A model generated the notes under the pieces. It worked only from the letters and a program-made list of their open reading frames with translations. It was not told the DNA's origin and did no database searches. A stretch of DNA of 64,000 bases from NCBI RefSeq assembly GCF_036588685.1, contig NC_086374.1:36386886-36450885 (forward strand), in the 5' to 3' direction. The position numbers were made by a program, and so were the translations under genes. Positions 49,801 to 58,330 of the stretch are shown one piece after another. The stretch is from Mytilus trossulus. Lineage: Eukaryota > Mollusca > Bivalvia > Mytilida > Mytilidae. Position 1 is the first letter of the stretch; every line of letters starts with the position of its first letter.

Positions 49801-52454
49801 TTAAGCTATTTTGCTACATTTCATCTTTTTTAGTTCATTTGTTCCTACCTGTTTTATCCTATTGCATACTTCATGGGAGCAGATGTTCCAGATTGTCGTC
49901 AAGTAGCAACACTTGTGGCTAAGAAGACATTCACCAATGAATACATAGCTTACTTTGACTTGGCAAAGATTATAAACAACAGAAAAGAATTAACAAAATT
50001 CATCGCAACAGACAACAGCAGTAGTTTAAATTGGTGGTGGAATAATAATGATGTCATATATAACAATGGGACACAAAACATTACACTGGAACTAGGAATA
50101 ATGTCGGTAAACACATAATTTGTCTTTATAATCATAATAAGACTTTATAGTTTTAAAAATGTCTGTTCAGTTATACGAAGTTAATATTCTACTCTACCTT
50201 TGCGGAAGGGACTTACGATTACAATATATATATATATCAAAAAGGAGATATTGGGTAAGCAAAAATGGGACAGCAATAACATTAAGAAACTAAAGAAAAC
50301 ATCATCTAATTTATGTCCAGTAGGTTACAAATTCATATTACCTTTTTAAATTAACCAACATAAATATAGGCAATCGTTTTATACCACTGTTTGAAAGACA
50401 TATATCCATTGAGAAAAAACAAATCCTGGTTACAAACTAAATCTGAAAGTAACACATCAACTATAAGAGGAAAACAATGGAACAACAGAAACACTGAAGT
50501 GAAAAAAAAAAAAACGATAATAAAACTGACATAACAACAATCAACATTTTAAAAAACGCTATTAAAAGAGCATTCAGAATTAAACAAATAACACAAAGCT
50601 GCGAGGGTGATATATCTGATTATTATCCCTAGAAGAAATGATGCAACTTGATTTTTTGGTGGGCAATAATCTAGTTATTCTTCCTTTTAACTTTACATTT
50701 TATCGATATATTAAGAATATGTACGTGACCTCAGATAACACTGTGGTAGGAGTGTTCGACTACCTTAAATAAATTAAAAAAAGACGTGGGTTATACAAAA
50801 ATAAGACAGATCACAGCAATAACAAAAAAATACTTTTAAGGACTACGTACAGCCTTCAATAATAGAATGGTGTTGGTTTAAAATATCAAGTTGTTAAATC
50901 GTCCCAACTGTATAAAATTATAAAAAAGAAACAACTACCAATTCTAAGAAAATCCAAACACATTAGTTTACGTTAAGGGCATACGATACAGTTTTGATCC
51001 TGTATTTACAAGTTCATGAAAATTTGCATATAGGCTAGTTTTTACCTGATTAAATCAAATATGTAATAAAAAATATACCTTCATGTGCTACTTTTTGAGT
51101 AAAATGAGGTCGAAATTTTGTATATTTGCTCAAAATTCAGATTTGTAGCCGTAATTTCTGTTTCGAAAGAAAGACATAACTTTTTTGTTATAAAAGATAA
51201 ACACAAATTGTTTTTTGTTAAATAATCGGTAATTTCTGTATTTTATAAATATCCTAAAAAATATGCAATTTTTTTATCCAGAAATAACTCATATTTATCA
51301 AATGTTCATGAATTGAGGAAAAAACGTCATTTTTTACTGCATGTTTATCAAAATTAAAAAAAATCCTCTATTTACAGTTTTATAAAATTTGGGTCACATA
51401 ATCTCCCTGCAAAATGAAACAAAATGCCGTTATGAAAAATAGGGGTCCATGAACTCGTTTTCAAATTAAATCAGTTTGAATGATGAAAATCAGTCGAAAA
51501 ATGCATCTTTGCCCGATATGTTACAGTTTGACGTCGCGAAAATAACAAATTACGTTAGCAACGTCATTACCTTCCCTGTAACTGTATCGTATGCCCTTAA
51601 CTAGGTAAAATTTAAACATAAACTGTTTGTAGCTGTATTTTTTATGTATTTTAATTTAAATAAGGACAAATCTGAAGTTGTTGCGACCTACGCTTTATGT
51701 GGATTTGCTAATTTTGGATCAATGGGAATTTTACTTGGAGCATTGAGTGCCTTGGTGCCATCAAGAGAAGGGGATATCACTGGTATGATACTGAGAGCTA
51801 TGATAACGGGAAATGCAGCGTGTTTCCTGACCGGAAGTATTGCAGGTAACATTTTGACGACTTCTTCAATTCCTATGTGTCAAAATTACTACTTGAAATT
51901 TCAAAACTTATAAAAATCACAAGGTTATGTGGTTAAATTGTCGGGGTATGAGGTGTTATTTATTTTCCCCTATTTTCTAGAGCGTATAATACATCAGGTT
52001 AATTTTAAAACACAAGTCGGGTTCATTTAAAACAATATCCTTCATGTGTGTATATGTAGGTAAATAGCATGTGTATGTCATTAACATTTCAAGTACGTGT
52101 TACTGTTTGAATCAAGATTGTATTCTTATTGAAGTTTTTAACCTTAGTTACCAAGACATTATTTAGTAAACAATCGGATTGCAGAAACTAACACCATATG
52201 CGACACACGCAGTATTAACCATAAGTCATAGAAAGTTAGCCTTAAATCCCAATAAGCCCGTCTTTCTAGTTTGAACTTCGGCATATTCTCATGGCATAGT
52301 TTCATCATACAAAAAATAATTTAGATGTGCAATGTTTGTCACCTTTATCTTTTTTAAAGTTCTTGCAGGTAATTTGTTTACGAGTCTTCTAATAAAAAAG
52401 TCAGATAGTTATTATATTCTAAAAAATGTTGAAAAAGAACTAAAGTTTGTGTAA
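28744..52454 (+). CDS. SLC28: concentrative Na+-nucleoside cotransporter, SLC28 family, 11 exons, 657 aa
   Basis: Exons: 28744-28860, 29548-29939, 30987-31131, 40474-40665, 43254-43415, 47384-47509, 47918-48048, 48904-49072, 49834-50106, 51665-51845, 52369-52454. All introns are GT-AG and all phases agree. The 1974-nt sum gives 657 aa; human CNT1-3 are about 650-690 aa. SLC28 proteins import nucleosides across the plasma membrane, driven by Na+. Family landmarks, judged from my memory of human CNTs: [32 protein letters not shown] (330-335), [19 protein letters not shown] (360-378), [21 protein letters not shown] (512-518), [10 protein letters not shown] (579-588). The base-side motif, usually GQTEAP or similar, reads GMTDLP (335-340). 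The C-terminal tail is short. The 23.7-kb locus is mostly introns full of mobile elements. Orthology to one of CNT1/2/3 cannot be fixed by eye. Confidence 0.95.
29548..29939 (+). CDS. SLC28: SLC28 exon 2 (first membrane segments)
   Basis: Acceptor TTTTATATTTTCCAG, donor GTATGT, ends phase 2. The peptide has a polar start ([19 protein letters not shown]), then [19 protein letters not shown] and [17 protein letters not shown] as two membrane spans. The donor lies inside TGG|TATGTGG, so the open frame appears to continue past the true exon end. Confidence 0.85.
30004..30332. mobile_element. small MITE built of AATTCGAATT repeats (SLC28 intron 2)
   Basis: The ends TAATGCCTCGTTCACACGTA and, inverted, TAATGCTGAGTTCACACGTA are similar. 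A TAC direct repeat may be the target duplication. The interior is dense in GAATTCGAAT / ATTCGAATT palindromes on both sides of a short centre. It starts 64 bp after the exon 2 donor. Confidence 0.6.
30987..31131 (+). CDS. SLC28: SLC28 exon 3 (membrane segments), source of the downstream array
   Basis: Acceptor ATATTTTCAG, donor GTAAAT. The first base completes a Trp codon. It encodes [19 protein letters not shown], then [20 protein letters not shown], matching the family pattern that ends with 'NPA' before the W-x-P-V motif. Its 3' half and donor are copied in the adjacent 115-bp tandem array. Confidence 0.9.
31066..31772 (+). repeat. 115-bp tandem array of partial SLC28 exon 3 plus donor
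   Basis: The string ATTGCGGCTGCTGGGGTAG recurs with small changes at 31066, 31181, 31296, 31411, 31526, 31641 and 31756, exactly 115 bp apart each time. The first unit is the 3' half of the real exon 3. The following units repeat that exon half, the donor (CAG|GTAAAT) and about 50 bp of intron. The seventh unit is interrupted by the transposon at 31773, and its remainder, with one more diverged unit, resumes at 39935-40115. Each unit also has an acceptor-like CCTCCCCTGTAAACACAG, so a 74-nt pseudo-exon with an immediate in-frame stop (ACA ACC TGA) can be drawn. Confidence 0.95.
32060..32215. repeat. array of GTCGTAAT/TCGACAT palindromes, left arm
   Basis: About eight overlapping dyads of the form TATGTCGTAATTTCGACATA in 150 bp. 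The mirror array lies at 35950-36142. Each unit can form its own hairpin inside the larger foldback. Confidence 0.85.
34033..34633. mobile_element. TTAA-bounded 600-bp element
   Basis: TTAAGGTGGTATGGG at the left and CCCATACCACCTTAA at the right are perfect inverted termini that include TTAA at each end. TTAA target use is known for piggyBac- and Kolobok-type transposons. It has no coding capacity, so it is a MITE. It sits in the centre of the foldback element, making three nested levels here. Confidence 0.75.
35950..36142. repeat. array of GTCGTAAT/TCGACAT palindromes, right arm
   Basis: Inverted counterpart of the left-arm array, with the same short dyads (ATGTCGTTATTACGACAT, ATGTCGAAATTACGACAT) repeated about ten times. 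Confidence 0.85.
36391..36410. repeat. poly-C tract
   Basis: About 19 consecutive C followed by TCCCC in otherwise AT-rich DNA. It could form G-quadruplex or i-motif structures and is prone to length error in assembly. Confidence 0.9.
38921..39187 (-). pseudogene. eroded transposon reading-frame remnant
   Basis: An 88-codon open stretch inside the 8.2-kb element. The part [15 protein letters not shown]...STIVIDNRV resembles a damaged form of the 'HEEADTR ... VDTDV' pattern seen in widespread uncharacterised metazoan repeat proteins. The neighbouring stretch at 38664-38852 (minus) has similar composition. This is a weak reading by eye; it would explain how the surrounding element once moved. 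Confidence 0.25.
39935..40120 (+). repeat. displaced last units of the exon-3 array
   Basis: GGTAGCCCTTTACATAATTATCTTCTATG continues the unit broken at 31772 and is followed by a more diverged unit (AACCTGATTGCTGCAGCTGG). The donor in the first is mutated (GCACATGTAAAT), and in the second it reads CAGAAATC, so neither ends in a normal donor. Confidence 0.8.
40474..40665 (+). CDS. SLC28: SLC28 exon 4
   Basis: 64 codons, phase 0 at both ends. [20 protein letters not shown] and [20 protein letters not shown] are characteristic of CNT proteins (human form approximately W-R-P-V-L-W-G and W-G-Y-x-A-F-K-W-L-G-D-R-V). Donor GTGTGT. It is separated from exon 3 by a 9.3-kb intron created largely by transposon insertion. 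Confidence 0.93.
40881..40977 (+). repeat. 24-bp minisatellite
   Basis: Four units of about 24 bp of the form TATGAAAATATGTGTTTGTTTCTT in intron 4 of SLC28. Confidence 0.85.
41038..41862. repeat. direct duplication in SLC28 intron 4
   Basis: 41038-41227 (ACACCGTATGTTTGTGGCAT onward) recurs at 41583-41773 with over 95% identity by eye. 41319-41384 (AAAATTGCGGTTTTTATCC) recurs at 41799-41862. The stretch between carries part of a dispersed mussel-type repeat (41505-41565). Confidence 0.85.
41867..43149 (+). mobile_element. Helitron-like non-autonomous element
   Basis: It starts TCTATAATACTAAAATAACG and ends GACTC-loop-GAGTC-TTCTAG, a short hairpin a few bases before a 3' CTAG. The junction falls between A and T (flanks ...TATATA and TATATA...). 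These are the published hallmarks of Helitrons. It encodes no Rep-helicase. Two diverged copies of a subterminal block (near 41900 and 42841, AATCAAAGAATTCAACTTTAT) suggest one copy inserted in or joined to another. Confidence 0.5.
43254..43415 (+). CDS. SLC28: SLC28 exon 5 (first half of the substrate-site motif)
   Basis: 54 codons. [19 protein letters not shown] and [20 protein letters not shown], then [10 protein letters not shown] at the 3' end. The Asn of GNIF corresponds to a Na+-site residue known from the bacterial CNT structure and is kept. The final Met takes the place where pyrimidine-type and broad-type CNTs have Gln. Confidence 0.93.
43644..46905 (+). mobile_element. 3.3-kb DNA transposon in SLC28 intron 5
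   Basis: Inverted termini TAGTGGAGCGGCG (43644) and CGCCGCTCCACTA (46905) with an inner shared block AAATTACCTAAATACCTCATGG. Possible 5-bp duplication TATAT, but the flank is low-complexity AT. It holds a broken coding region at 44469-46136 in the plus orientation. It lies in the same orientation as the host gene. Confidence 0.8.
44469..46136 (+). pseudogene. broken transposon protein with CxxC start and CXC-type cysteine tail
   Basis: Three blocks in shifting frames. 44469-44741 has CIICG ... [12 protein letters not shown], a zinc-binding-type start; a frameshift follows. 44782 to about 45478 has a second CIICS and a helical region; another frameshift follows. From about 45480 to 45944 it includes [20 protein letters not shown] and [18 protein letters not shown]. 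An in-frame TAA at 45945-45947 then cuts off [20 protein letters not shown] and the rest of a tesmin-like CxC tail. I associate this order (C-terminal 'W-G-W-K ... LEP' then cysteine-rich tail) with repeat-encoded proteins common in metazoan genomes, but I cannot name the superfamily. Compared with those long proteins, the central part appears deleted. Confidence 0.6.
47384..47509 (+). CDS. SLC28: SLC28 exon 6 (second half of the substrate-site motif)
   Basis: 42 codons, [20 protein letters not shown] then [20 protein letters not shown]. Acceptor is a long T run ending TTGTAG; donor GTAAGT. The usual T-E-A-P becomes T-D-L-P. The Ser-Val pair in AGSVLGAY equals the pair I recall for human CNT3 at this second selectivity position. 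Confidence 0.93.
47918..48048 (+). CDS. SLC28: SLC28 exon 7
   Basis: [20 protein letters not shown] then [20 protein letters not shown]. The core '[15 protein letters not shown]' is a near-invariant CNT signature. Acceptor TCGTTGTTAG, donor GTAAGT, ends phase 2. Confidence 0.95.
48904..49072 (+). CDS. SLC28: SLC28 exon 8
   Basis: Acceptor ACTTCTCCTATAG; the first base completes a Ser codon. The peptide [19 protein letters not shown], then [20 protein letters not shown], matches the CNT segment with 'EAAxxGA' and 'NLIAFLALL'. Donor GTAAAT. Confidence 0.93.
49834..50106 (+). CDS. SLC28: SLC28 exon 9 (conserved NEYIAY and long loop)
   Basis: 91 codons. It has [20 protein letters not shown], then [20 protein letters not shown], in which the Glu is the ribose-contact residue of the bacterial structure. 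The following loop, up to exon 10, is longer and more polar than I recall for human CNTs. It includes LNWWWNNN and three N-glycosylation sequons (NSS, NGT, NIT). Donor GTAAAC. Confidence 0.93.
50973..51600. mobile_element. TTAA-bounded 628-bp MITE in SLC28 intron 9
   Basis: TTAAGGGCATACGATACAGTT at the left and AACTGTATCGTATGCCCTTAA at the right are perfect inverted termini including TTAA. It has no coding capacity. It ends 64 bp before exon 10, close enough to contribute to that exon's weak acceptor environment. Confidence 0.85.
51665..51845 (+). CDS. SLC28: SLC28 exon 10
   Basis: [20 protein letters not shown], then [20 protein letters not shown] and [10 protein letters not shown]. The N-F-G-S block supplies the Asn and Ser that contact ribose in the CNT structure. 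The acceptor (TTTAAATAAG) has a weak pyrimidine tract; the donor is G|GTAACA, phase 1. Frame reading continues past the donor, but the homology stops there. Confidence 0.92.
52369..52454 (+). CDS. SLC28: SLC28 exon 11 (terminal)
   Basis: Acceptor TTCTTGCAG with the required phase (GT completes Gly). It encodes [20 protein letters not shown], then EKELKFV and TAA at 52452-52454. A short, charged C-terminus lacking the long cysteine-containing tail I recall for human CNT3. It is chosen because phase, acceptor and final length (657 aa) all agree; sequence conservation itself is low. Confidence 0.65.
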
Positions 52455-52848
52455 CTTATGAATACAAGGAGTGGTGGTATACGATAAGACAACAATCTAA
52501 AAAACATTTTTACCCTAAGACATTTTCAGGGAATCATACAGTTTCGACTCACAAGTAATTAACCCTACATGAGATATATGTAAAAAAGTATTTTTCTTCT
52601 TTGTTTTCTTTTGATAGGTCTTCTTTATAAAGGTTGATGGTTACAGCCTGTGTTACGAGTTAACAATTCAAACAGACTGTATATCTTTCTAAAATGATCT
52701 CCTTAGAAGAAGCAGTGGTAAAACTATCGTTTCCGTTTTATATTACTATATAATTTACAATGTATATAAAGCTTTTCAAAAAAGTCATGTTATTTACTGT
52801 TAGTATTAATTGAGTGAGAAGTCTAATTTGGTGATGTAACAATCCAGA

Positions 52849-52854
52849 AATAAA
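52849..52854 (+). terminator. candidate poly(A) signal of SLC28
   Basis: AATAAA about 395 bp after the stop codon. It is the first canonical hexamer I noticed; another AATAAA is near 53032. Confidence 0.3.
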
Positions 52855-54343
52855 GGGCGAGACATTGGTTACGACGATTGCATAGATATGACATAGATAG
52901 TCCACAACGGTCAACCAACTCTTGACTGCGTCCGTGAAGCTTTCATAACTTCTTCTTTACTGCTAATTAAAATAAAATTACCACAATCGTCATTGTATGA
53001 ACAGAAGAAAACAGCAATGATCTTACTGGAAATAAAGTGAAAGACTGTACATGACTGATTACTGTCCTTCAAATCAAATTACCTGTTTTATTTTCAACTT
53101 TTTTAAACGATTACCATACGCATGCAGCCGAGTAGAAACAGTACATTTGAACTTTATTTTGCTTTTTTACACTTTTTTGGATTCGAGCGTCACTGATGAG
53201 TCTTTTGTAGACGAAACGCACGTCTGGCGTATATATAATATTGAGTCCTGGTATCTATGATGAGTTTATTTACTACTAAAATTTATCATCAGAACCGTGA
53301 TACGATACGATTTGTCTGTGACTCAACTCACTAGCGACATATTTTTGGATTTTAAAAGTCTGAAGACACAAAAATACTCGTCTGATCTGTAACAACTGTA
53401 GGTGTATAATTCCCTATTTTAACTTTTTTTTTTATTATTTTAATGCATATTGCTGATAATGCGTCCATAGCAAGATGTATCATAACGACACACCCGGTAT
53501 CGATCTGAATGGAGTTCTGCGATATCCACCTGTCCTGTGTGAGAAATATAAAGGCAACAACAGTTTACCGGTGTTCAAAACTTACAAAAAACCAAATCCA
53601 GGTCACAAACAAAACAGAGGGAAACACATCAACTTTTATAGGAAAACTGAAATACAACAAAATCAAATGCCGACATACATTGTACATAAAAACGAAATTG
53701 ATAACAATCTCCCAATTTCTGACTATGTACATGACATTTTAAGAAAGAATGGTGTGTTGAAACTGGTTAAATGGCTATCCAAACTTCCTGTTTTATGGCA
53801 ATGCCAAAAAGCATACTGTGATTAATTGAATTATAAAGTTGATATTTTTGCAGCTAGAAAAAAAGTGGCATTTTCACATCATGACCACTTAAATCATAGC
53901 TAAATTTGTGTTGTTACTTTTTCAAACGTGAAATAATCCGCTTCTGACCATAAAGATAACTCATCTGGTTCATTAGCTCTGAACAAGGATGTACTTCAAG
54001 ATAGTTGTTAAGCATTGTCATGTTAAAACCATTTGACAATGAATGAACCCTTAATTTAAAAAAATTGGAACACATTTCCGACTGTGGAACTTTAGGTATA
54101 TATTGTGTTAAAAGATGCAACAGTTTACATGTAGTGATGTTCTCATTTATGTTTCTACCCATTATATATATATGTGGACTGAATTCTACTGGTAATATCC
54201 TTCCTGTACATAACAGACTTATTCTGACTGACTAAGCGAACAACGATTTCATTCATATAATCCCGGTTTAGAAACAGTTATGAGTGTGCCTGGTGAAAAT
54301 TTAATAATAGATTTAAACGTTTTATCCATTTTTTCTTTGGATT
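52855..54343. other. intergenic DNA after SLC28
   Basis: It holds the dispersed repeat at 53178-53275 and a 116-codon open stretch at 53475-53825 that resembles repeat-derived sequence elsewhere (compare 9247-9438 and 8625-8819, all with a '-PDWVQ-, -DYVHDI-' like part). I do not consider it a gene. Confidence 0.5.
53178..53275 (+). repeat. dispersed GACGAAACGC-type repeat
   Basis: GAGCGTCACTGATGAGTCTTT, then AGACGAAACGCACGTCTGGC and CCTGGTATCTATGATGAGTT. A nearly complete unit of the family listed at 15871. It is located between the SLC28 end and the LINE. Confidence 0.65.
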
Positions 54344-54357
54344 AAAATGAAGTAGAA

Positions 54358-55962
54358 AAGTGAAAAGTTAAATTGGGAACCTAAAATAGATAACATGAAA
54401 TCATTAATTAAAACATGGGAAAAAAGAAAATTAACAATGGTTAGGAAAATATTGATCATAAAATCTTTAATATTACCAAAATTTACATTTTTGGCTACTT
54501 CGTGTAAAGTTCCAGAGATTTACTTGAAAGAAATTGAAAACTGCTGTTTCAAATACATTTGGGAAGGAAAAAATGACAAAGTAAAAAGAAACACACTTAT
54601 TGGAGAATACCAAAAAGGGGGGTTAAGAATGATCGATTTTGACAGTTATTTTACAGCACTGAAAGCCTCATGGGTCTCAAAATTAACAACAACCAATATG
54701 TCGAATTGGAAGATTATTCCTACTAAATATTTTAACAATCTTGGTAAAAACTTTCTTGTTTTTAACATGAATTTAGATAATTTTAAATCAATAGATAGAC
54801 TTGGAAAAATACCCGACTTTTATTTACAAGTAATTTCAAGTTGGGTTAAAACAGGAGGAGGTTTATCAACATTTTCTAATCACTTCTCTAATATTAGAAA
54901 ACAGATTATTTGGGGAAATAAATATATTAAATATCGCAACAAATGCTTGTTTTTCCCGAACTGGGTTAAAAGTGGATTGGTTTATATAAACGACATGTTG
55001 GATAGTCAAGGAAATTTATCCGAAAGTTTTATTTTAAAAAAGTTAATTAATAAAACAAACTGGATTGCAGAGTTTAAGATGTTAAAATCCTGCATCCCAA
55101 AAGAATGGATGCAAGTTTAAAAAAAAGAAAACTCCGTTAAGAGTATAATCAATATATGTAAGGTTAAATTAAGATGGCAAAATAAACAAATTGAAACAAA
55201 AGATATCAATAATAAAATACTCTATAAAACTTTAGTAGATAAAAAATATACAAAGCCAATCGGTATCAACATTTGGACAAGATATTTAAAATTAGAATAC
55301 GTACCACAGATGCCATTTGTATATGATTTTATATTTAAAATTTTAAAGGAAAATAAGTTGAAAATTTTCAGATGGAAACTGCTTCAATATATCATTCCTA
55401 CAAAGCAGCTACTATTAAAGTGGAAAATATCTGAGAACGATAAATGCAACTTTTGTAAAACGAAAGAAGAAGATTATTTGCATTTCTTTATTACATGTTC
55501 ATTTTTGAAAGATTTTTGGAAGAAAGTACATTATCTTCTAGCAAAAATGAATTTTCAAAACAAGATATTGGCAAAACATATAGTATTTGGATACAAAATA
55601 TCAGATCAAGGATATAACGGTTTAAATTATTTATTGACAATTTTTGGTTTTTGTATTTACAAGTCGTACTATGTGTCAGAGCAAAAGCTGAAATTTTTAG
55701 ATGTGTATGCTATGTTTATAAAGGAACTACGAAGGTTTATGAATGAGAACAAAACAATATCTCAAAATGTATTTTTCATAAAGTTAAAAAGATTGATATA
55801 ATTGATGGAAAAAAATAATGTTTATATTTATTTATATTCTGCGTATTTTCCTGGATACTCAGAAAGTATTTCACAGGGATAATTTATTGAAGCTTGGACA
55901 ATGAAGTAAAGTTGTAACAAGCAATTTGATGAATAAAGAATATTTATTTGTAAAAAAAAAAA
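54358..55962 (+). mobile_element. 5'-truncated LINE (L1/Tx1-like) with perfect target duplication
   Basis: A single frame from 54395 to 55801 with one stop (TAA 55118-55120). The first half has KTWEKRKLTMVRKILIIKSL, ILPKFTFLA and IWEGKNDKVKRNTLIGEYQK, then GGLRMIDFDSYFTALKASWV, typical of the thumb region after the reverse transcriptase core. The second half ends with the zinc-knuckle CNFCKTKEEDYLHFFITC. The tail has AATAAAG and a 14-base A run. The 14-bp sequence AAAATGAAGTAGAA is present on both sides (54344-54357, 55963-55976), the expected mark of target-primed reverse transcription. The near-intact frame suggests a young insertion. Confidence 0.88.
54395..55801 (+). pseudogene. LINE ORF2 C-terminal fragment
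   Basis: About 468 codons with a single in-frame stop after codon 241. It lacks the endonuclease and the catalytic reverse transcriptase motif because the element is truncated at its 5' end. Not expected to be functional. Confidence 0.85.
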
Positions 55963-56134
55963 AAAATGAAGTAGAATATCAACGACTTAATTAATATATT
56001 TGTTTATTTAACAATCATATAACTATAAACATGTATGTTTGCGTTGAAATACAAAGACTAATGGGCGTGAAATGAAAAATGTGAATGTTGTTCCTTTAAA
56101 AGATGTATGACCGTAACATTCTGTATGTCTAACT

Positions 56135-56314
56135 TCATCCGTAGTAATAATAACGTCTGTAAAACAATCCACGTCCACCCCATCCATTGTCCCATCCATT
56201 ATCCCAACCATTATCTCCATCCCAGCCATTATCCCAGCCGTTCTCACGTTCATAATACTGTGCTAAGGTTGTCATCAATATAACACAAAACAAAATCAAT
56301 TGTAGGGAGTACAT
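56135..56314 (-). CDS. small secreted peptide with NGWDNGW repeats, 59 aa
   Basis: Residues 1-18 (MYSLQLILFCVILMTTLA) are a clear signal peptide, followed by QYYEREN. Then come tandem NGWDNGWDGD and NGWDNGWDNGW repeats, and a basic/aromatic end GGRGLFYRRYYYYG. An acceptor-like CATCATTTCAG lies 5 nt before the ATG, so a non-coding first exon is likely. An AATAAA-type signal (plus-strand TTTATT at 56003-56008) lies about 130 nt after the stop. Mature peptide about 41 residues with many Trp, Tyr, Gly, Asp and Asn. I do not recognise the family. Short Gly/aromatic repeat peptides occur among shell-matrix and byssal components and among invertebrate defence peptides; neither role is shown here. 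Confidence 0.65.
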   Translation of the reverse strand: MYSLQLILFCVILMTTLAQYYERENGWDNGWDGDNGWDNGWDNGWGGRGLFYRRYYYYG

Positions 56315-56851
56315 GTTGTCTGAAATGATGAAGTTTATAATACTGTTTAATATGACCAAAAAGAACATGAAAGACAGACAACTCCATTTATGTTGAACTT
56401 TGCCCTGGAGATGAAACCATAGGTTTTTCTTAAAATTTTATGATGGATATAATAAACGCAACGAGTTCATATATGCGTCACATTTAATTTATCCATAGTT
56501 AAGAGTATAACATGCGATAGTCAATAGGTTATCAAGACAAACATATTAGAAATAGAAAGATTAGGTAAATCCGATAGCAAAATCAAATAGCGTCAAAGGA
56601 AATAAAACAGTACGGAATCACCAGATTGTGCAGTTTGTTCTCTAAATATACGCATATACTATAGAAAATGAAACAGACTTCACTGGACTAATGATTCGAA
56701 GTTCTTCAAAAAATTCATGAAGATAACGATATGTATCTATCGTTTATTTGAAATGTAGACGATTTAAGAATGAACTTTTATGTGCTTTCACGTACCTTGA
56801 ATTTAAATCATAAAAGAAAAACACAGGTTTAACGATAGATGTATATAAAAC

Positions 56852-57434
56852 AAAGGAGTAGGTCCAGTAAGACCCCTTTTTGGCCCCAAAATATAGCAGT
56901 TTTGCAAAATTGTTAAAATGTAAACTTTTAGTTATTTATTGGACAGAACAATACTTCTGCTACATAAATATAGGCTGTTTTTGACAATACAATGCACATA
57001 TATCGGGAAGTAGCACTATTAAGTGATGCTAAATTACTAAGATCTCCAAAATTCTAGCATTTTAGTTAAATTTTAGACGGTTTCCGTGAAAAACGAAAAT
57101 GGCCGCATTCGTGTTCATCCATATTATTGAAATGTAAGTTGTATTTGATGATAATACATAACATATATAAAGGTTGTGGATGAACAAGGATGCGGCCACT
57201 TTCATTTTTGACAAAAACCATCTGAAAAGTGACATTTTTCGGCATATTTGGAAGATTTTTCATATTTGAGCTTGAAACGGATCGTTTTTAATGACTAAAT
57301 CAGTTTAAATCTTTCACATAAACTAATTGAATCAAATAAAATAGACACTTTTAAAAGTGTTTAAAAAGTGGTCAAAATCTTTCGGCTGATGAATCTGAAA
57401 TTTGAGGCCAAAATCGGTCCTTACCTACTCCTTT
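56852..57434 (+). mobile_element. AAAGGAGTAGGT-ended MITE
   Basis: AAAGGAGTAGGTCCAGTAAG at the left, GTCCTTACCTACTCCTTT at the right, with an inner hairpin formed by ATGGCCGCATTCGTGTTCAT and ATGAACAAGGATGCGGCCAC. Third copy of this family in the window; no coding capacity. Confidence 0.8.
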
Positions 57435-58239
57435 AATTATTTTTTTGTAAACCTGCATCTACATGGCATTAATTGAATATAACAAAATCATTATTTAATA
57501 AGTAGAAAACGCATTTATTGGCTGTATTGCTGTCTTAAAAACGCTTATAGTATTTCTCTACACTAGCACAATTATTACCAAAAAAATAAAAACAACACGT
57601 TTTAAATTACATCCATCCGAAGCTCTTTTATGGATTTATCTTCTTTCGTTTAGAGTCAAATATTCAAAATCCAATGATGTATAAGAACGGAATTCTTGAA
57701 AAACGATAAACCAAAACTGATCTACAAATAGTCAAATCCATTAAGGAACTAATTTGACTGAGGAAGTTGAAGCCTTAGTTTTTCTTAAAATTTAAATTTA
57801 TAAATGCGCAATTCAAAATATTATGTCATAAGTCATGTCAGTACTTTGACTAAATTAATTATAACCTAGGAGACTGATCGTTCACCAGCAAAGGTATCGA
57901 CTCAGTGTGGTAAAACATTAGAACAACACGTTATTAATTCCATGCGTCCAAAGCGCTTTTCTGGATTTATCTTTGGTACATGTGGTAACATTAAAAAAGA
58001 AGTTATAATTACTATAAACAATCAGTATTCAATTTGTGGTGCAGTCATACTGAGAGGATTCATGACACACCTTTCTTAAATTTACAGTTTCTAAACTTAT
58101 AAGTAACTAAGGTCTCAACTCATTCAAAACAATTTCTCTACACTATGACAAATATAACAAAAAAAATGAAAACAGCAAGTGTTAAATTACATTCATTAGT
58201 CTCCGAGGGTATCATCAGCTCAGTTGTAGTATAAAATTG

Positions 58240-58330
58240 AGAAAGGAAAAAGGGAACAACCCGACCAAAGAGCAGACAACAGCAGAAGGCAACCAATGGG
58301 TCTTCAATGTAGCGAGAAACTCCCGCATAT
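58240..58330 (+). repeat. dispersed 'CAACCCGACC' repeat, copy 1
   Basis: GAACAACCCGACCAAAGAGC through CCAATGGGTCTTCAATGTAG. The second copy is at 61165-61275. I recognise it as an abundant mussel interspersed sequence. Confidence 0.7.

Noticed and set aside
53475..53825. A 116-codon plus-strand frame as a gene
   Set aside because: It resembles repeat-derived frames elsewhere in the window, has no intron signals, and is flanked by dispersed repeats.
55310..55801. A separate 163-codon gene
   Set aside because: It is in the same frame as 54395-55120 and is the zinc-knuckle end of the same LINE ORF2, split by one stop codon.
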